A DNA stretch of 26,607 nucleotides from an uncultured Collinsella sp. Its GTDB lineage: Bacteria > Actinomycetota > Coriobacteriia > Coriobacteriales > Coriobacteriaceae. A model generated the notes under the pieces. That model was not told the DNA's origin and searched no databases. It saw only the letters and a program-made list of their open reading frames with translations. The stretch lies in contig CABQLI010000023.1 of the NCBI GenBank assembly GCA_902464965.1, positions 1-26,607 of the forward strand, in the 5' to 3' direction. The position numbers were made by a program, and so were the translations under genes. Positions 7,180 through 15,575 of this stretch are shown here, piece by piece (the stretch's first letter is position 1; each line of letters opens with the position of its first letter).

Positions 7180-8199
7180 TTACTCGGTGTCCTTCATGGG
7201 CGGCATGGGCTTCCAGTTGGGATCCTTAACGATCTTGCGGGCGTCCTTCATGCCGCGGCGCAGCGCCGGAATGCCGGTCTTAAAGCACTTATCGACCGCA
7301 GCCAGGCGAATGAATTCCTTGCAGAAGGTCGCGGCATTGCCCAGGCGGAACAGCATGGGGTGGTAGTCACCGTAGATCTGCATATAGCGAGCGAGGAAGC
7401 CTCGGTTGCGCATGATGTAGTAGCGGTTGGTGTCGCTCGTGGAGTTGAGCTGGCGTTTGCCGGCGATGTCCCAGTTAGAGACGGCGCGGGCGCGCTTGAG
7501 CACCACGTCGGCGACTACGGCGGCGGGGAAGTGCTGGCTGGCCACGTAGCCATAGCAGGCATCGTCGCCGTAGATGAAGAATCGCGCATCGGGCAGGCCG
7601 ATCTTGTCGACCACGCGGCGCGAGAACATGCCGCCCTCAAAGCACAGCTGGTTCATGGTGCGGTAGCCCTCGGGACCCAGATCCCACTTGGCGACTGGGT
7701 TGGGAATGCCGAGCGAAAGGATGAGTTGGTATTGCCAAAAGAAGGCGCCGCCGTCAAAGTCTAGGCGCGAACCCTGGATGACATCGTAGCGGTCGGTCCA
7801 CTTGGCAAGACGCTCGATGCCTTCGGGGATGACGAGCACGTCGTCGTCCATCACCCAGAACCACTGGGCGCCCAGGTCGTAGGCGCATTTAGTGCCGGCG
7901 GAGAAGCCGCCCGCACCGCCGCCGTTTTCGAGCTGCGGGGCGTAGATGACACGGTCGGTGCCGCCCTGCGCGTCAGGCTGCTCGGCGTCGATGCCCCACA
8001 GGTTGGCCAGGCGCTCGTTGAATGCGGTGCACATGGCCTCGGTCTCGCGCGAATTCTCGTTATCGACAATCACGATGCGCCAGGGCGTTGCCGTGAGCTC
8101 GGTCATGGAGTCGAACAAATTTGCCAGGAGTTCCTGGCGCTTGTACGTAACGACGACGATGGCGAGCTTATCGATGGGGGCGGGGAGGGTTGAAGGCAT
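7180..8199 (-). CDS. Family 2 glycosyltransferase, GlfT2-like (galactofuranosyl/rhamnosyl type)
   Basis: A 339-residue GT-A enzyme that would transfer a sugar from a nucleotide donor during surface glycan synthesis in the cytoplasm. The start is the GT2 strand LAIVVVTYKR at 12-21; VDNENS follows at 45-50. The block ENGGGAGGFSAG at 91-102 is characteristic of GlfT2-like proteins. The metal-binding DDD is at 118-120 (WVMDDDVLV), and FFIYGDDACYGY around 207-218 carries the catalytic-base region. YYIMRNRGF near the C-terminus is also typical. The ATG at 8199 has GAAAGGA upstream; an ATG at 8241 would add a non-family leader. It diverges from the GT block that begins at 8456. The donor sugar cannot be read from sequence. 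Confidence 0.85.
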   Translation of the reverse strand: MPSTLPAPIDKLAIVVVTYKRQELLANLFDSMTELTATPWRIVIVDNENSRETEAMCTAFNERLANLWGIDAEQPDAQGGTDRVIYAPQLENGGGAGGFSAGTKCAYDLGAQWFWVMDDDVLVIPEGIERLAKWTDRYDVIQGSRLDFDGGAFFWQYQLILSLGIPNPVAKWDLGPEGYRTMNQLCFEGGMFSRRVVDKIGLPDARFFIYGDDACYGYVASQHFPAAVVADVVLKRARAVSNWDIAGKRQLNSTSDTNRYYIMRNRGFLARYMQIYGDYHPMLFRLGNAATFCKEFIRLAAVDKCFKTGIPALRRGMKDARKIVKDPNWKPMPPMKDTE

Positions 8200-8361
8200 G
8201 GGGCAATATATCCTTTCACGCGCGGCGGGCGAGCGCTGCACGGAAGCTATCGAATACGTCCTTGGGACTGTCCTATTGTAAAGGCTCGGCGCACCTTAGC
8301 GGCAAGCTTTGAATAAAACGCAGGAACCTGCCATGGGCCCGCCGCATGACGTGGGGCTGCT

Positions 8362-8390
8362 TTGCCCGCAAGAGGCTCCATAGATTATAT
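8362..8390 (+). promoter_or_regulatory. Candidate promoter for the glycosyltransferase block
   Basis: TTGCCC, 17 nt, then TTATAT lies 66 bp upstream of the TTG start at 8456, within the 256-bp divergent space 8200-8455. On the other strand TACAAT near 8271-8276 could serve the minus-strand glycosyltransferase. Apart from these, the intergenic space shows no gene. Confidence 0.45.
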
Positions 8391-8455
8391 AAACGCCCGC
8401 TGGCGCGCTGACCCTTTGATACCATGAAACGACAGGTATTTCCTAAGGAGCACAT

Positions 8456-9559
8456 TTGTCTACTAACGCCTCTGGCAGCCCTGTTCTGTCGCTGCTTATT
8501 CCCATTTACAATGTTCAGCGCTACCTGCGCGAGTGCCTCGATTCCGCCCTGGCGCAGACGCTCAAGGATATTGAGATCATCTGCATTAACGACGGGTCGA
8601 CCGACAACTCGCCGGCGATTATCCGCGAGTATATGGAGCGCGATGGGCGCGTCAAGATGATCGACAAGGCCAACAGCGGCTACGGCGACTCGATGAACCA
8701 CGGCCTGGAGATGGCGCGTGGCAAGTACGTTGGCATCTTGGAGTCCGATGACTTTATGGCGCCCGACGCACTCGAAAAGCTTGTCTCGGCCGCCGATAGC
8801 AATAATGCCGACTTTGCGAAGGCGAACTTTGATTTCTACTGGTCTAAGCCCGAGGAACGCCGTTCGCTGCACGAGATGTTTAAAGCCAAGGACTGTGGCA
8901 AGCCGGTGCACCCGAGCGACACGACGCAGTTCTTTAAGCAAAAGCCGTCGATTTGGTCGGCCGTGTACCGTCGCGATTTTCTTGAGCGCAACGGCATCAA
9001 GTTCTTGCCGACTCCAGGGGCATCCTTTCAGGACACGTCATTCGCCTATAAGGTTATCGCGTGTGCCGATAAGGCTGTTTACCTGCATGATGCCGTGTTG
9101 TCGTATCGCCAGGACAACGAGAATTCCTCGGTCAATTCTTCGGCTAAGGTCTTTTGCGTCAATACCGAGTATGCCGAGATTGAGCGTTGGATTCGAGAGG
9201 ATTATGCCCGCGGCCACGCAAGCGGCGATGTCGCGCGCATGCTCAAGTTCAACCAGCTCATTAAGTACGATTCGTACATGTGGAACTACGTGCGCCTGGC
9301 GCCCAAGTTCCATAAGGAGTTCCTGGTTCAGATGGCCAAGGAGTTCCAAGCGGCCTTGGACGCCGGGGACTTTTCGCTTGATGACCTCAAGCCGTGGAAG
9401 CGCGCAAATCTCGCTGCCATCCTCAAAGATCCTGAGGGTTGGGTTGACGAGCATCCGAGTTTTGCGACGGATGGTGCCTTGGGGCGTGCTAAGTATTACG
9501 CCTCGGTTGGAGGCCCAGGCGTGGTCGCCGCCTTCCTCATCGAATCGCTGAGGGGGTAG
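8456..9559 (+). CDS. Family 2 glycosyltransferase (copy A)
   Basis: A 367-residue GT2 enzyme of the WcaA/EpsJ-like class. The N-terminal GT-A domain has LSLLIPIYNV at 11-20, NDGSTD at 45-50 and the metal-binding ESDD at 96-99. The rest is a family-specific region with FLPTPGASFQDTSFAYKV and YRQDNENSSVNS, which probably helps acceptor recognition. It starts with TTG, supported by TAAGGAG five bases upstream; no better ATG exists. It is first in a tight operon; the next gene begins 6 nt after its stop. It is closely related to the gene at 10681 (copy A'), sharing long identical stretches around residues 23-100, so the two arose by duplication. Substrates are unknown. Confidence 0.88.
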   Translation: MSTNASGSPVLSLLIPIYNVQRYLRECLDSALAQTLKDIEIICINDGSTDNSPAIIREYMERDGRVKMIDKANSGYGDSMNHGLEMARGKYVGILESDDFMAPDALEKLVSAADSNNADFAKANFDFYWSKPEERRSLHEMFKAKDCGKPVHPSDTTQFFKQKPSIWSAVYRRDFLERNGIKFLPTPGASFQDTSFAYKVIACADKAVYLHDAVLSYRQDNENSSVNSSAKVFCVNTEYAEIERWIREDYARGHASGDVARMLKFNQLIKYDSYMWNYVRLAPKFHKEFLVQMAKEFQAALDAGDFSLDDLKPWKRANLAAILKDPEGWVDEHPSFATDGALGRAKYYASVGGPGVVAAFLIESLRG

Positions 9560-9565
9560 GTCGGC

Positions 9566-10606
9566 ATGGGAGAGGCCTCGTGTCCTAAAGCTACCATTGT
9601 CGTCCCCGTTTACAACTCTGCGCGCTCCATTCAGCGATGCCTCGATTCGCTGTTAGTCCAGTCTGAGTGTTCGATTCAGGTTGTCTGCGTCAACGACGGT
9701 TCGACTGATGATTCGTTGAGCGTGTTGCGCCAGATTGCGCAGGCCGACGATCGCGTACTGGTGATTGACCAGGAAAACGCGGGCGTCTCATGCGCTCGAA
9801 ATGCCGGTATCGATGCCGCCGAGGGCGAGACCGTCTTTTTTGTGGACGCCGACGATTACATTGATGCCCAGACGGTCGAGCGCGTGCTGCATGCCATGGA
9901 GTCTGCGGATGCCGAGGCCGCCGTTTTTGGCGGCGTCTGTGAACCTGCCGATGCTGCCCCCAAACGTGTCCAGCAACTCATGAGCCCCAAAGCTGGTGCC
10001 TTCGACGACCGTGATCCCCAACTGCTGTTTCATTCGAATGCGCAGCCCTATGCCTGCCGTGCGGCTTTTTCGCGCGAGCTGCTCAATCGCGAAGGCATTC
10101 GCTTCGCCCCCGGTTTGGCTTTGGGCGAGGACGTCGTCTTCCAATTTGCGGCTTATGCGCTTGCCCGCAAGACCGTCGTCATGCCGGACAAGTTCTACCA
10201 CTACGTGATGGAGAGCGAATCGGCGACGCACGAGTTCAACAGTGCCGAGGCTCGCGCCAAAAAGCTTGACGCCCACATGAGGATGCTCGAGGAGGTCTTG
10301 GAGGACTGGGCGGCTTACGGTCTTTTGGACCTGTGTCCCGGCGAGTTGATAACTTGGTTTTTGGACCTCATTGTGTTCGACCTTGCGCGCTTGGATGCCG
10401 ATGACTTCCATCGTGTGGCGGCTCGCGTCAACATGGACCTTACGACGTTTTTGGGAACGGAGTGGGCGGATATGCCTGCTAAGGGCGCCGTTCGCCGTGT
10501 TGCCCACAAGCTCGTTGCGGCGACCTCGGGCGTTTCGATGGCAGACGCCACGCTGTTTTATCTTTCGACTCGCGGTCTCAAAGCCTGTCTGGAGCGCTTT
10601 ATCTAA
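9566..10606 (+). CDS. Family 2 glycosyltransferase (copy B)
   Basis: A 346-residue GT2 enzyme: ATIVVPVYNSARSIQRCLDSLL at the N-terminus, VNDGSTDDS at 42-50, ENAGVSCARNAGI at 70-82 and metal-binding DADD at 94-97. Downstream, GEDVVFQFAAYALARKT and FYHYV are features shared with the gene at 11812 (copy B'). The C-terminal 100 residues are helical and lack a recognisable second domain. It begins 6 nt after the stop of copy A and ends 74 nt before copy A'. That longer gap contains TAAAAT at 10641-10646 and AGGAGG, so a second promoter is possible before the next gene. Confidence 0.87.
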   Translation: MGEASCPKATIVVPVYNSARSIQRCLDSLLVQSECSIQVVCVNDGSTDDSLSVLRQIAQADDRVLVIDQENAGVSCARNAGIDAAEGETVFFVDADDYIDAQTVERVLHAMESADAEAAVFGGVCEPADAAPKRVQQLMSPKAGAFDDRDPQLLFHSNAQPYACRAAFSRELLNREGIRFAPGLALGEDVVFQFAAYALARKTVVMPDKFYHYVMESESATHEFNSAEARAKKLDAHMRMLEEVLEDWAAYGLLDLCPGELITWFLDLIVFDLARLDADDFHRVAARVNMDLTTFLGTEWADMPAKGAVRRVAHKLVAATSGVSMADATLFYLSTRGLKACLERFI

Positions 10607-10680
10607 TTCCAAACGCTGCCGCCCGCCGCAACTCGGCTGCTAAAATAACCCTGTTACACGCTATTCAACAGGAGGTTCTC

Positions 10681-11799
10681 TTGCAGAACTCTGATACCCC
10701 TAAAGTTTCGCTGCTTGTCCCCATTTGCAATGTCGAGCGCTACCTGCGCGAGTGCCTCGATTCCGCCGTGGCGCAGACGCTCAAGGACATCGAGATCATC
10801 TGCATCAACGACGGCTCCACCGATAGCTCGCCAGATATCATCTGCGAGTACATGGAGCGCGACCCCCGTGTAAAGATGATCGACAAAGCCAACAGCGGCT
10901 ACGGCGACTCGATGAACCGCGGTCTGGAGATGGCGCGCGGTGAGTACGTGGGCATTCTTGAGTCCGACGACTTTATGTTTGAGGATTCGCTCCAAAAGCT
11001 GGTCGCCAAGGCCGATGCTGAGCATGCCGATGTGGTAAAGGGCGACTTTTATCTGTATTGGTCCACGCCCAGCGAGCGCCGTGAGCTGTTTGGGATCATT
11101 GACGAGCATATGACGGGCGCCGCGTATTGCCCCGTCGATCGCCCGGGCATTTTCTACCGCAAACCTTCCATTTGGTCGGCTATCTATCGGCGCGAGTTCC
11201 TCAACGACAATCAGATTCGGTTCCTTCCCACGCCGGGTGCCTCGTATCAGGACGCAGGCTTTAACTTTAAGGTTTGGGCTTGCGCCGAGCGTGCCGCGTT
11301 TATTGCGGACCCCATTTTGTGCTATCGCCAGGATAATGAGAAGAGCTCCGTTAATTCGCCCAACAAGGTGTTTTGCGTGTGCGACGAGTATGTCGAGATG
11401 CAGCGCTTTTTGGACGAGCGTCCCGAGCTCAAGGCTCAGCTTCAGGGCATTTTAATGCGCATGAAGGTCGATACGTACCGTTGGAATGATGAGCGTCTGG
11501 TCGATGAGCTGCGCGAGCAGTTTTGGGAAAAGGCATCTCCCGAGCTCAAGGCCGATTGGGATGCTGGTCGCTTTGACCTGTCGCTCTTCGACCCACGTGG
11601 CGAGACCGACCTGCGTCTGATGGTCAAATCGCCCCGTGCCTATATCGATTCGCGCTTTGATTTTAAGAAGCCGGGCAAGCTCAATACGTTTAAGCACTAC
11701 TTTAAGATCGGCGGCCTGCCGCTGGTCTGGCGCGTGCTGACGTATCAGCGCGCCTATGGCGATAACCCGCATCCCGATGACGTGCCGGCGGCACAGTAG
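10681..11799 (+). CDS. Family 2 glycosyltransferase (copy A')
   Basis: A 372-residue GT2 enzyme and paralogue of the gene at 8456. The first 100 residues nearly match: YLRECLDSAVAQTLKDIEII, INDGSTD, KMIDKANSGYGDSMN and ESDD at 94-97. The FLPTPGASYQDAGFNFKV and CYRQDNEKSSVNSPNKVFC blocks are also shared, while the C-terminal third diverges, suggesting a changed acceptor. Like copy A it uses a TTG start, with AGGAGG ending five bases upstream. Note VPICNV in place of the usual VPIYNV in the first strand. Copy B' follows after 12 nt. Confidence 0.88.
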   Translation: MQNSDTPKVSLLVPICNVERYLRECLDSAVAQTLKDIEIICINDGSTDSSPDIICEYMERDPRVKMIDKANSGYGDSMNRGLEMARGEYVGILESDDFMFEDSLQKLVAKADAEHADVVKGDFYLYWSTPSERRELFGIIDEHMTGAAYCPVDRPGIFYRKPSIWSAIYRREFLNDNQIRFLPTPGASYQDAGFNFKVWACAERAAFIADPILCYRQDNEKSSVNSPNKVFCVCDEYVEMQRFLDERPELKAQLQGILMRMKVDTYRWNDERLVDELREQFWEKASPELKADWDAGRFDLSLFDPRGETDLRLMVKSPRAYIDSRFDFKKPGKLNTFKHYFKIGGLPLVWRVLTYQRAYGDNPHPDDVPAAQ

Positions 11800-11811
11800 G
11801 AGCGCGTGATT

Positions 11812-12879
11812 ATGGTTACCCCCAAGATTTCCGTTGTCGTTCCCATCTACAAAGTGGAGGAGTGCCTGGCCTGGTGCCTGGACTCCCTGCTTGCGCAGGA
11901 CATGCCCGATTGGGAAGGCGTGTTAGTCAACGATGGCTCGCCGGACGGTTCGCGCGATATTGCGGCTGCCTATTGCGATAAGGACGCGCGCTTTAGGCTG
12001 GTTGATAAGGAGAACGGCGGCCTGTCGAGTGCACGTAATGCAGGCATCGCTGCGTCCACGGCGCCTATCGTCGCGTTTTTGGATTCCGACGACCGCTTTA
12101 CGCCCGATGCATGCCGCGTGATCGTCGATACCTTTGAGCGCGAGGACTGCGACGTTTTGACCTTTGGCGCGAATCCGTATCCGCTGGAGGCGGGGTATCC
12201 GTGGCTTAACTATGTGCTGAGCCCGCGCGATGTGTCGTTTGAAGGCTATAGCTCCGACCTGCTGTTTAAGGAAGCTTCTCGCCCTTTTGCATGGCGCACT
12301 GCCTGCAAGCGTGAGTTTTTGCTGGGCAACGGGATCGTGTTCGACGAAACCGTTAAGTATGGAGAGGACCAGGTCTTCGATTTTGCCGTGTACGGTCGTT
12401 CGCGCAAGACCGCGCTTATCTCGAGCAAGCTGTATGACTACCGCGTGGCGCGCAAGGGTTCGCTCATGGATACCATGCGCTATGACGACGAGACGCGTCT
12501 GCTGGAGCATGTGAAGATTTACTCCGCTGTGCTGGTTGACTGGCAGCGCGACGGTCTCGATGTCCAGTATGCCGATGACCTGGCGTACTTCCTATGCGAT
12601 CTGGTGCTGTACGATGCGCTCAGGTTGCTGGGTTCGGACTGCGGCAAGGTGTTTGCTGCCGTTGCCACGGCGCTTGCCGGTTCTGCCGTGGGCGGCGATG
12701 CTGCGCTCGCACAATGCGCTCCTTCTGTTGCCGCTATGGTGCGTGCGGCGCTTACCAGCAAGGCCCCCAATGCCCGTGCATGTAAAAAGCTCATGTTCGA
12801 TTACGACGTCTTGAGGTTTGGGCGCCTGGGTGCCTGCAAACGCATGGCAGCGAACGCCCTGGGAAAGCGAGAAGTGTAG
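11812..12879 (+). CDS. Family 2 glycosyltransferase (copy B')
   Basis: A 355-residue GT2 enzyme: ISVVVPIYKVEECLAWCLDSL, VNDGSPDGS at 39-47, ENGGLSSARNAGI at 67-79 and metal-binding DSDD at 91-94. Like copy B it has GEDQVFDFAVYGRSRKT and a following LYDY motif, then a helical C-terminal part. A GTG at 11806 is possible, but TAGGAG is only 3 nt from it, so the ATG at 11812 (9 nt spacing) is preferred. The stop codon touches the next start directly (TAG then ATG), implying translational coupling with the large two-domain transferase. Confidence 0.87.
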   Translation: MVTPKISVVVPIYKVEECLAWCLDSLLAQDMPDWEGVLVNDGSPDGSRDIAAAYCDKDARFRLVDKENGGLSSARNAGIAASTAPIVAFLDSDDRFTPDACRVIVDTFEREDCDVLTFGANPYPLEAGYPWLNYVLSPRDVSFEGYSSDLLFKEASRPFAWRTACKREFLLGNGIVFDETVKYGEDQVFDFAVYGRSRKTALISSKLYDYRVARKGSLMDTMRYDDETRLLEHVKIYSAVLVDWQRDGLDVQYADDLAYFLCDLVLYDALRLLGSDCGKVFAAVATALAGSAVGGDAALAQCAPSVAAMVRAALTSKAPNARACKKLMFDYDVLRFGRLGACKRMAANALGKREV

Positions 12880-15366
12880 ATGAGTATCAAGCGTTTGGCG
12901 CTTTGCCGCAGTCAGGGCCGTCTGTATGTGCTGCTTCGTTTTGCCGGTCAGGATGTCACCGCGCTTATTGAGCGGGAGGGTTCTCAAGCGTTTGCCCATG
13001 CGACGACGAGCGGCTCTTGTGTGCCATCGCTGGCACTCCCGGTCGATCATGGCCGCGTGCTGGCAATCTGTCCTTCGGTTGCCGACTACGAGCGCGAGCT
13101 TGCCGTCTTGGTGCTTCCGTTTTTGGATGGCTCGTCGATTGACATTGACTTTGCATCCAGTGGCCAAAAGCTTGGATCCATTCGTCTCGATAGCCGTATG
13201 GCTAAGCTGGAATCCAAGATCAACTACAAGGCAAAGCCTGTGCTGTGTGCGCTTATCCGCGATGCGCAGCGCGGCGAGCGCTGCGGCCGCTACGAGATCG
13301 ATGCCGTCCGTTATCTTCCGGCCGATTCGGGCGCTGTGTGGCGCTACGAGGTCACATGGGCGGGAGACTCCCAGTGCACGCCCCAGCTTGAGATACTCGA
13401 TACGCATATGAATGTCATCGATGCCACGGTGCATGTGTTTGAGTCGCAGGTCGACGTGTCTCAGCAGAGCGGATGCCGCGTCAATAAAACGTATCTGAGC
13501 GTGGAGATGCCCGAGGACATTCGAGACTTTGTTGCGATTGCAACTGATCCCGCGGGCCAGATTCAGAGCGGTTTTTGCGCCATGGATGGCCGCCTGTACA
13601 ACGGTATGGTCGACGACAGCTGGAACCGCATGAAGGATGCGCGCGCGGATGATGCTGCCTATCGCCGTTGGTTTGAGCAACATCGCGCAAAGCCGGGCGA
13701 CTTGGCGTGTCAGCGCGTCGCCGCGGCGGCATTCGCCTACAGGCCGCTCGTGAGCATTGTGGTGCCGTGTTATAAGACCGATCTGGTCTACCTGCGCGAG
13801 TTGCTGGATTCGGTGCTTGCCCAGAGCTATGACAACTGGGAATTGCTGCTGATGGACGCCTCGCCCGAATGGGATGCAGTGGCCAATCTTGTGGCAGCCG
13901 CTCGCGACGAGCGCGTCCGTCGCATCGAGCTGCCCGGTAACGGCGGCATCGTGGTCAACACCAACGCAGGTATTCAGCAAGCGACTGGAGACTACATCGC
14001 ATTCTTGGACCACGACGACATCCTGGAACCGGATGCGTTGTTTCACTATGTTGCCGTGCTGAACAAGGCTGCCGAGGACGGTCGCCCGCAGGTCCTGTTC
14101 TGCGACGAGGACATGTTCCAGAAAACGGGGGAGTGGGGCCAGCCGGTCTATAAGACCAGGCTCAACGTCGACCTGCTCTATAGCCATAACTGCGTTACTC
14201 ATTTTCTAATGGTGGAGAAGGCGCTCATCGATCGCATTGGCGTGTCGCCAGAAGACGTTGCGGGTGCCCAGGATTACGGCCTGACGCTCCGCTGCCTCGC
14301 GGCGGGCGCGCGCTTTGAGCACGTTGCGCACGTGCTGTATCACTGGCGCGTGCTCCCTGGCTCTACCGCCGACTGTTCTGCCGATAGCAAGCCATATGCT
14401 ATCGAGGCCGGACGCCTGGCTCTGCAGCGTCACTTTGACTCGCTGGGCATTCGCGGAACGGTCGAGGAGTCCGAGACGCCGTTTGTCTACCGCATGCGCT
14501 ATGCGCTGCCGGAGTCTGCGCCGCTGGTGAGCATTGTGATTCCCACCAAGGACCACGTCGAGACGCTCGATGCCTGCGTGATGTCGATCGCCCAGAAGGC
14601 CACGTACGCCAACTACGAGATCGTCTTGGTGGAAAACAACAGCGAAGACCAGGAGACCTTTGCGTATTACGAAACCCTGCCGGAGCGCGTAGCCGCTGCG
14701 TCTGGTGGCAAGGGTGCAGCACGCGTTGAGTGGTGGCCGGGCGAGTTTAATTACTCCCAGATCATTAACTTTGGCGTTGAGCATGCCAAGGGCGATTACC
14801 TGCTGCTTCTCAATAATGACACTGAAGTCATCTCATCCGACTTTATCGAGGAGATGATGGGCTATCTTCAGCGTCCCGACGCGGGCGTTGTGGGCGCCAA
14901 GCTCTATTTTGCCGATCATCTGGTGCAGCATGCCGGCATTTTGGTTGGCGTGCGCGGCGCGCTTGCCCATGCCAACCAGGATTTCTCGGCAAAACGTGAG
15001 GGCTACCTTGCCCGTGCTGTGCGTCCGGGCAACTTTAGCGCCGTAACGGGCGCCTGCCAGATGGTCCGTCGCGACGTGTTTGAGCAAGTCGGAGGCTACA
15101 ACGAGGAATTCGCCGTCGGCTTTAACGATGCAGATTTTTGTTTGCGCGTGTGGGAGGCGGGCTATCGCACCATCTTTACGCCCTATGCCGAGCTGTATCA
15201 CTACGAGTTCACCTCGCGCGGCAGGGAAGAGGCCAACGAGGAAAAGATGCGCCGCTGGAAACGCGAGCAAGCGCTGTTCATGCAGCGCTGGCCGGAGTTC
15301 TTCCTTAACGGTGATCCGTGGTTGGGGCCGAACTTATCCGCTGAGAGCGAGTATTTCTCGTATTAA
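12880..15366 (+). CDS. Two-domain family 2 glycosyltransferase (RfbF/rhamnosyltransferase-like)
   Basis: An 828-residue protein with an N-terminal region of about 285 residues that I do not recognise (beta-rich by appearance), then two GT-A domains. The first starts at PLVSIVVPCYKTD (289), with NGGIVVNTNAGI and metal-binding DHDD at 377-380. The second starts at PLVSIVIPTKDHVETL (548), with ENNS, FNYSQIINFGVEHAKGDYLLLLNNDTE (NND at 645-647) and the C-terminal GYNEEFAVGFNDADFCLRVWEAGYR. This second domain closely fits O-antigen/rhamnan transferases. Two active sites in one chain suggest that it adds two successive sugars or extends a repeat. It abuts copy B' with no gap and ends the GT operon. 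Confidence 0.88.
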   Translation: MSIKRLALCRSQGRLYVLLRFAGQDVTALIEREGSQAFAHATTSGSCVPSLALPVDHGRVLAICPSVADYERELAVLVLPFLDGSSIDIDFASSGQKLGSIRLDSRMAKLESKINYKAKPVLCALIRDAQRGERCGRYEIDAVRYLPADSGAVWRYEVTWAGDSQCTPQLEILDTHMNVIDATVHVFESQVDVSQQSGCRVNKTYLSVEMPEDIRDFVAIATDPAGQIQSGFCAMDGRLYNGMVDDSWNRMKDARADDAAYRRWFEQHRAKPGDLACQRVAAAAFAYRPLVSIVVPCYKTDLVYLRELLDSVLAQSYDNWELLLMDASPEWDAVANLVAAARDERVRRIELPGNGGIVVNTNAGIQQATGDYIAFLDHDDILEPDALFHYVAVLNKAAEDGRPQVLFCDEDMFQKTGEWGQPVYKTRLNVDLLYSHNCVTHFLMVEKALIDRIGVSPEDVAGAQDYGLTLRCLAAGARFEHVAHVLYHWRVLPGSTADCSADSKPYAIEAGRLALQRHFDSLGIRGTVEESETPFVYRMRYALPESAPLVSIVIPTKDHVETLDACVMSIAQKATYANYEIVLVENNSEDQETFAYYETLPERVAAASGGKGAARVEWWPGEFNYSQIINFGVEHAKGDYLLLLNNDTEVISSDFIEEMMGYLQRPDAGVVGAKLYFADHLVQHAGILVGVRGALAHANQDFSAKREGYLARAVRPGNFSAVTGACQMVRRDVFEQVGGYNEEFAVGFNDADFCLRVWEAGYRTIFTPYAELYHYEFTSRGREEANEEKMRRWKREQALFMQRWPEFFLNGDPWLGPNLSAESEYFSY

Positions 15367-15372
15367 GGCAAT

Positions 15373-15400
15373 GGTTTTAGGAAGTCCTTAACCTTCTTTC
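15373..15400 (+). terminator. Weak terminator-like hairpin after the GT operon
   Basis: GGTT at 15373-15376 pairs with AACC at 15390-15393, and AGG pairs with CCT inside, with one mismatch and a bulge. TTCTTTC follows. It sits 7 nt after the last GT stop, the right place for an end of operon, but the stem is short and the T run is interrupted. Confidence 0.35.
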
Positions 15401-15477
15401 GCTATGAGCTTGGAAGAAAGCAACGTTGTACTACTAAATTAGACAAATTACGAAAGCTCGATACTTCCGCGATAAGT

Positions 15478-15495
15478 TTATATAGGCTTATATAA
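15478..15495. promoter_or_regulatory. AT-rich 18-bp near-palindrome upstream of the ATPase gene
   Basis: TTATATAGGCTTATATAA is an inverted repeat with one mismatched pair. It lies in a 209-bp AT-rich gap about 80 bp before the ATPase start. CGATA recurs four times around it (near 15460, 15471, 15498 and 15508) and again at 15520. It may be the promoter and operator of the ATPase gene; no protein partner can be named. Confidence 0.35.
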
Positions 15496-15575
15496 CTCGA
15501 TATTATCCGATACAGTCTACGATAAAAAAATAAGCAATGATTGACTGTTAATCGATTCTCCAGAAAGGTAAACAA

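Noticed and set aside
12592..14202. A 536-codon minus-strand open frame opposite two glycosyltransferase genes
   Set aside because: It mirrors strongly supported GT2 genes, spans their junction and shows no domain or ribosome site.
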